A DNA stretch of 9,672 bases, taken from positions 1 to 9,672 of the forward strand of contig JASLJB010000001.1 in NCBI GenBank assembly GCA_030152605.1, given 5' to 3'. A program made the translations under genes and the position numbers. This document shows, in pieces, positions 6,493 to 9,672 of the stretch (position 1 is the stretch's first letter; each line of letters starts with the position of its first letter). The notes beneath the pieces are model-generated. The model worked only from the letters and a program-made list of their open reading frames with translations, made no database searches and was not told the origin of the DNA. Source of the DNA: Acinetobacter sp. (GTDB lineage: Bacteria; Pseudomonadota; Gammaproteobacteria; Pseudomonadales; Moraxellaceae).

Positions 6493-7789
6493 CAAGATGT
6501 CCTGCACCATTTTCAGTTTTGTATTTTTGTTCTAACACATTACTGAAAATACTTTCAACCATCCAGACCCGATATAGGCTATTAAATACAAATTGCTTGC
6601 CCGCAATGCGCAACACCAACACCGGAAAGTCCGGTTGCTGCAAGCTTTCACACTGTTGATCATGCTGTTCTAACTGCGCGCTAACGTCGATTTCAGCCAA
6701 GCGATCGATGCCGAGTTCATGCTGCAGGGTCTGCAAATGCGCTTTAAACGAGGGATCTTTGGCCTCAGTCCAGACCGCTTCTAAGATCCGGTGCATGGCA
6801 TCGACGCGTTGTTCTTCGGGCACGCTATAAAACAGATGCGCCATATTTAAAGTGGCTTCGGCAGTCGGACGACAGAACGGGGTAAATGCCACTTCGGTTC
6901 GTTTCGACAGTCGCGTCGCCAAACTCCAATCAAACAGGTCACGACCGCGATAACTCAGCGGATAAACATTGAGCTGGATATTATAATAGTCGGCCAACTG
7001 TTCTTGAATATAGGCCAGCAATAACCAACTGATTGGGTCTTCGAGCGCGATATACAGATCCAACTCGGGATGCATGGCCTGAATCTCGGCCAACTCTTCG
7101 GCATCGCTGAGCAGATGCTCACGCCATTCAATATGGTTGATCAAAAAGATCGCTGGACCGGTGAGGAGTTTTTGTTGTCTGAGGCGTCGGGTCAGACGCA
7201 GTAAATCATCGACCGCTTGGTACTGGCGACCGCCAAATTCAAAATAACTCGACAGCATCGGCACCGATTCAAATACCCGTTCCGGTAATTGCTGCGGAGC
7301 ATGATGTTGCCGCGCCATCATATATAAGGTACGCAACTTGCCATGCTGCTGTTGCCACAGCATATGGAACACGTCTTCGAGTAAATAGAAAAAGTTCTTC
7401 CCCGTCAGCGGGGTATTTTTAAGGATCACTTCGGCTTGGGCCAAGGCTTCAGCGCTGGGCTGCTCGGGGTTTTCATCATCAAAGCCAAAGCGATGTTGAA
7501 TGGCGAGGATTTTGGCATCATTGAGGCAGTAACGATGCCATGCCGTAGCACTCATGCCATTCGGTGGCTCGGCGCTGACATCCGAGATGATGACTTTGAG
7601 CGGCTTCAGTTCATCACTGAGTAACTCATCGAGTTGCGCCAGTTGTTGTACTGCGAGATAGCTATAGACATCATCTAAACGCAGATAAATACTCAGTCCA
7701 TGTTCAGTGGGTAAGACCGCTTGGCGACTCGGTTTATCATAAAACCAGCGTGATCGAATCGGATCAAACCAACGGCGCAACAGTGACAT
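6431..7789 (-). CDS. Tandem DsbA/HCCA-isomerase-like protein without CXXC
   Basis: A 452-residue soluble protein that appears to hold two thioredoxin-fold domains of the DsbA/2-hydroxychromene-2-carboxylate isomerase type. Domain 1 (about 31-210) opens with SIYLRLDDVYSYLAVQQL, resembling the isomerase opening YFDxxSPYSYLA, and closes with SVPMLSSYFEFGGRQY before a final helix. Domain 2 (about 243-422) opens with LDLYIALEDPISWLLLAYI and closes with PDFPVLVLRIAGKQFVFNSL. Neither has a CXXC pair: the active-site positions read DDVYSY and EDPISW, so thiol-disulfide exchange is unlikely. Glutathione-type isomerase activity is possible, but the usual serine is also altered. No signal peptide is evident, so it should be cytoplasmic. 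GAGG lies nine bases before the start at 7789. The last 30 or so residues are polar and lie beyond the fold; they are encoded partly within the overlap with the chorismate mutase-like gene. Function unknown. Confidence 0.75.
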   Translation of the reverse strand: MSLLRRWFDPIRSRWFYDKPSRQAVLPTEHGLSIYLRLDDVYSYLAVQQLAQLDELLSDELKPLKVIISDVSAEPPNGMSATAWHRYCLNDAKILAIQHRFGFDDENPEQPSAEALAQAEVILKNTPLTGKNFFYLLEDVFHMLWQQQHGKLRTLYMMARQHHAPQQLPERVFESVPMLSSYFEFGGRQYQAVDDLLRLTRRLRQQKLLTGPAIFLINHIEWREHLLSDAEELAEIQAMHPELDLYIALEDPISWLLLAYIQEQLADYYNIQLNVYPLSYRGRDLFDWSLATRLSKRTEVAFTPFCRPTAEATLNMAHLFYSVPEEQRVDAMHRILEAVWTEAKDPSFKAHLQTLQHELGIDRLAEIDVSAQLEQHDQQCESLQQPDFPVLVLRIAGKQFVFNSLYRVWMVESIFSNVLEQKYKTENGAGHLDAKEQQHHGYSDQNDSKTEM

Positions 7790-7803
7790 GAGATCAGCCT
7801 CAA

Positions 7804-7834
7804 TAAAAAAACCCTTGTATTACTACAAGGGTTT
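7804..7834 (-). terminator. Intrinsic terminator of ilvD
   Basis: Read on the minus strand, AAACCCTTGTA and TACAAGGGTTT form a perfect 11-bp stem (7809-7834) with a four-base loop, followed by a run of seven Ts (complement of 7805-7811, part of them within the stem base). It starts 26 bp after the ilvD stop codon and ends about 15 bp before the start of the next gene, whose ribosome binding site directly follows the T-run. Confidence 0.9.
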
Positions 7835-7860
7835 ATAGCAAGTTATAAGTGGATGATCAA
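7832..7860 (-). promoter_or_regulatory. Promoter-like sequence overlapping the ilvD terminator
   Basis: On the minus strand TTGATC (complement of 7855-7860, 4 of 6 to TTGACA) is followed after exactly 17 bp by TATAAA (complement of 7832-7837, 5 of 6 to TATAAT). The predicted transcript start, near 7825, falls at the end of the first arm of the terminator hairpin. This would give the tandem DsbA-like gene its own promoter and an RNA that cannot fold the terminator. It is a prediction from spacing and hexamer match only. Confidence 0.5.
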
Positions 7861-9546
7861 TTATACATCTAAATCAAGATCGGTCACCGCACCTTTGTCT
7901 GCACCCGAGGCCAATTTCGCAAATTTTGCCAAAGCACCCGTGGTGTAATTCGGTTTTGGTTTCACCCATGCAGCTTTACGCGTCGCCATTTCCTCGTCAG
8001 AAATATGCAAAGTCATCTCATAAGTTTCGGCATTGATGGAGATTTTATCGCCATTTTTCACCAAACCAATCGGACCACCTTCGTAGGCTTCAGGCGTCAC
8101 ATGCCCGATCACAAAGCCGTGGCTACCGCCAGAGAATCGACCATCGGTAATCAAGGCCACAGATTGACCCAAACCTTTACCGATAATCGCAGAAGTTGGT
8201 TTCAGCATTTCTGGCATACCCGGTCCACCTTTTGGACCTTCGCCACGAATCACCACCACTTCGCCTTCTTGCACTTCGCCGTCGAGGATGCCGCGCATCG
8301 CACCGATCTCACCCTCGAACACACGTGCAGGACCTTCAAAGTACAACCCTTCTTTACCGGTGATCTTGGCCACTGCACCTGTTGGTGACAAGTTACCTTT
8401 GAGCACCACCAAGTGAGAGTCTTTTTTCACTGGCGCATCAAATGGCATGATGATTTGCTGACCTTCAGGATAGTCCTGAACATCGGCCAAGTTTTCCGCC
8501 AAGGTTTTACCGGTCACGGTCAAGCATGAACCGTCTAACATGCCACGATCGAGCATGCGTTTCATCAATGGCTGAATCCCGCCGATCGCGATCAACTCAG
8601 ACATTGAGTATTTACCTGATGGACGCACGTCTGCAAGCACTGGAATTTCTTTACCAATACGCACAAAGTCATCTAGGGTAATTTCAACACCTGCGGTATG
8701 CGCCATGGCGATCAAGTGCAATACGCCGTTGGTTGAACCACCGAGCGCGATCAAAACTTTGATCGAGTTTTCAAACGCTGATTTGGTCATGATGTCACGT
8801 GGTTTGATATCCAAACGCAACAAGTTCATTACCGCTTCACCGGCTTGTTCACAGTCGAGTAGTTTTTCATTCGACACAGCTTCTTGGGCAGAAGAACCCG
8901 GCAAGCTCATGCCCAATGCTTCGATCGCAGAGGCCATTGAGTTGGCAGTGTACATCCCACCACATGAACCCGGACCCGGGATCGCAACTTCTTCGATATG
9001 TTTGACTTGGATTTCGTTGTATTCGCCTTTGGCGTGTTTGCCCACCGCTTCGAATACAGAAATGATATCAGTATTGCCTTCACCCGGTTTGATCGAACCA
9101 CCGTAGATGAACAGACCCGGACGGTTAAGACGTGCCAGCCCCATAACACAACCCGGCATATTTTTATCACAACCACCGATGGCGATCACACCGTCATAGC
9201 CTTGGCAACCGACAACTGCTTCAATCGAGTCGGCAATAATTTCACGCGACACCAAAGAATACTTCATGCCTTCAGTACCGTTAGAAATCCCGTCAGAGAT
9301 GGTAATGGTATTGAAAATCACGCCCTTACCACCGGCACCATTCACGCCTGACTCAACCTCGCGGGCCAGACCGTCAATATGCATATTACATGGCGTCACA
9401 TTGGCCCAAGTAGATGCAATCCCGATTTGCGGTTTTTTGAAATCGTCATCTTTAAATCCAACCGCACGTAGCATAGAACGTGCAGGTGCATTTTCCACCC
9501 CATCAAATACAGGCGCTGAATGTTCGCGTATATTGTCTTTACTCAT
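7861..9546 (-). CDS. ilvD: Dihydroxy-acid dehydratase
   Basis: Cytoplasmic iron-sulfur enzyme that dehydrates 2,3-dihydroxy-isovalerate and 2,3-dihydroxy-3-methylvalerate to the 2-keto acids that precede valine, leucine and isoleucine. The 561-residue length and cysteines C53 (TPCNMH), C126 (GGCDKNMPGC) and C195 (GPGSCGGMY) fit the shorter class, whose studied members use a [2Fe-2S] cluster, rather than the approximately 616-residue E. coli class with [4Fe-4S]. D127 and K128, the latter carbamylated in studied enzymes, and E92 and E446 (PGMPEML) match metal ligands, and S472 in GRFSGGSHG is the catalytic serine position. The protein is intact. The start at 9546 has GGAG nine bases upstream. 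It is followed by a strong terminator. Other ilv genes are not in view. ILVD/EDD relatives acting on sugar acids are possible, but the motifs and length favour IlvD. Confidence 0.96.
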   Translation of the reverse strand: MSKDNIREHSAPVFDGVENAPARSMLRAVGFKDDDFKKPQIGIASTWANVTPCNMHIDGLAREVESGVNGAGGKGVIFNTITISDGISNGTEGMKYSLVSREIIADSIEAVVGCQGYDGVIAIGGCDKNMPGCVMGLARLNRPGLFIYGGSIKPGEGNTDIISVFEAVGKHAKGEYNEIQVKHIEEVAIPGPGSCGGMYTANSMASAIEALGMSLPGSSAQEAVSNEKLLDCEQAGEAVMNLLRLDIKPRDIMTKSAFENSIKVLIALGGSTNGVLHLIAMAHTAGVEITLDDFVRIGKEIPVLADVRPSGKYSMSELIAIGGIQPLMKRMLDRGMLDGSCLTVTGKTLAENLADVQDYPEGQQIIMPFDAPVKKDSHLVVLKGNLSPTGAVAKITGKEGLYFEGPARVFEGEIGAMRGILDGEVQEGEVVVIRGEGPKGGPGMPEMLKPTSAIIGKGLGQSVALITDGRFSGGSHGFVIGHVTPEAYEGGPIGLVKNGDKISINAETYEMTLHISDEEMATRKAAWVKPKPNYTTGALAKFAKLASGADKGAVTDLDLDV

Positions 9547-9672
9547 GAAAACTCACTCCGTGGCGTAGGCAGATCGCCTTAGCTAATGATCGCGTGATCT
9601 ATTTTTAATCCCAACCATTCTATAGAAGCCAAAGTGATACGCAAAGCCGAAAGTATGCTTTATGCGCGATTC
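9547..9672 (-). promoter_or_regulatory. Region upstream of ilvD, promoter uncertain
   Basis: These 126 bp run to the window edge and contain the ilvD ribosome binding site (GGAGTGAG on the minus strand) and probably the promoter. The best -10-like hexamer, TATAGA on the minus strand (complement of 9620-9625), has no good -35 at normal spacing. A near-palindrome GATCGCGTGATC lies at 9588-9599. No leader peptide rich in branched-chain residues and no attenuator hairpin is visible. Confidence 0.35.

Noticed and set aside
6431..6510. A frameshift at the end of the tandem DsbA-like gene creating the overlap
   Set aside because: Domain 2 is complete before the overlap and the downstream start has its own Shine-Dalgarno, so natural overlap is simpler; the odd polar tail leaves some doubt.
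8005..8388. 127-codon open frame on the plus strand within ilvD
   Set aside because: It lies antisense to conserved ilvD sequence, has a composition typical of a shadow frame, and shows no recognisable domain; the same holds for other antisense frames inside ilvD, aqpZ and the receptor gene.
9547..9672. Leader-peptide attenuation or riboswitch upstream of ilvD
   Set aside because: No short frame rich in Ile, Leu or Val and no terminator hairpin is visible in the available 126 bp, although the region is cut by the window end.
1..9672. Frequent GATC/CGATCG words as a highly iterated palindrome
   Set aside because: They occur mostly within codons of conserved genes without regular spacing, so codon preference explains them; a genome-wide count would be needed to claim more.

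Overview
The window looks like chromosomal DNA of a gammaproteobacterium, most likely Acinetobacter or a close Moraxellaceae relative. This rests on moderate GC, the style of the proteins and remembered family resemblance, not on a marker gene. Nothing suggests a phage, plasmid or insertion sequence: there are no transposase, integrase, tRNA, rRNA or CRISPR features. The seven complete genes and one edge-truncated gene are nearly all on the minus strand; one MFS transporter gene is on the plus strand.

Layout, left to right: (1) the N-terminal 187 residues of an AqpZ-type aquaporin (minus, cut by the window start), with a 26-bp inverted repeat about 90-120 bp upstream of its start; (2) a TauE/SafE (TSUP) permease; (3) an iron-acquisition block made of a TonB-dependent siderophore receptor with a good Fur-box match over its promoter, an AraC-family regulator and a divergent Bcr/CflA-like MFS transporter; (4) a 109-bp convergent gap containing two back-to-back hairpins; (5) a small PchB/AroQ-type chorismate mutase-like protein whose start lies inside the end of an unusual 452-residue protein made of two DsbA/HCCA-isomerase-like domains without CXXC; (6) an 11-bp-stem terminator with a promoter-like sequence overlapping it; (7) ilvD, a dihydroxy-acid dehydratase of the shorter three-cysteine class.

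How the genes fit together: receptor, regulator and transporter resemble the receptor/AraC/MFS sets found around siderophore loci such as pchR-fptA-fptX or alcR-alcS, but no siderophore synthesis genes are in view, so uptake of a foreign siderophore is as likely as use of an endogenous one. The chorismate mutase-like and DsbA-like genes are probably expressed together, since the first has its Shine-Dalgarno and start inside the second. Their joint role is unknown. ilvD serves branched-chain amino acid synthesis and is separated from them by the terminator. The aquaporin and TSUP genes look like independent membrane-transport functions.

No clearly new multi-gene system is evident. The most unusual points are the tandem non-redox DsbA-like protein coupled to a PchB-like enzyme, and the promoter nested in the ilvD terminator.
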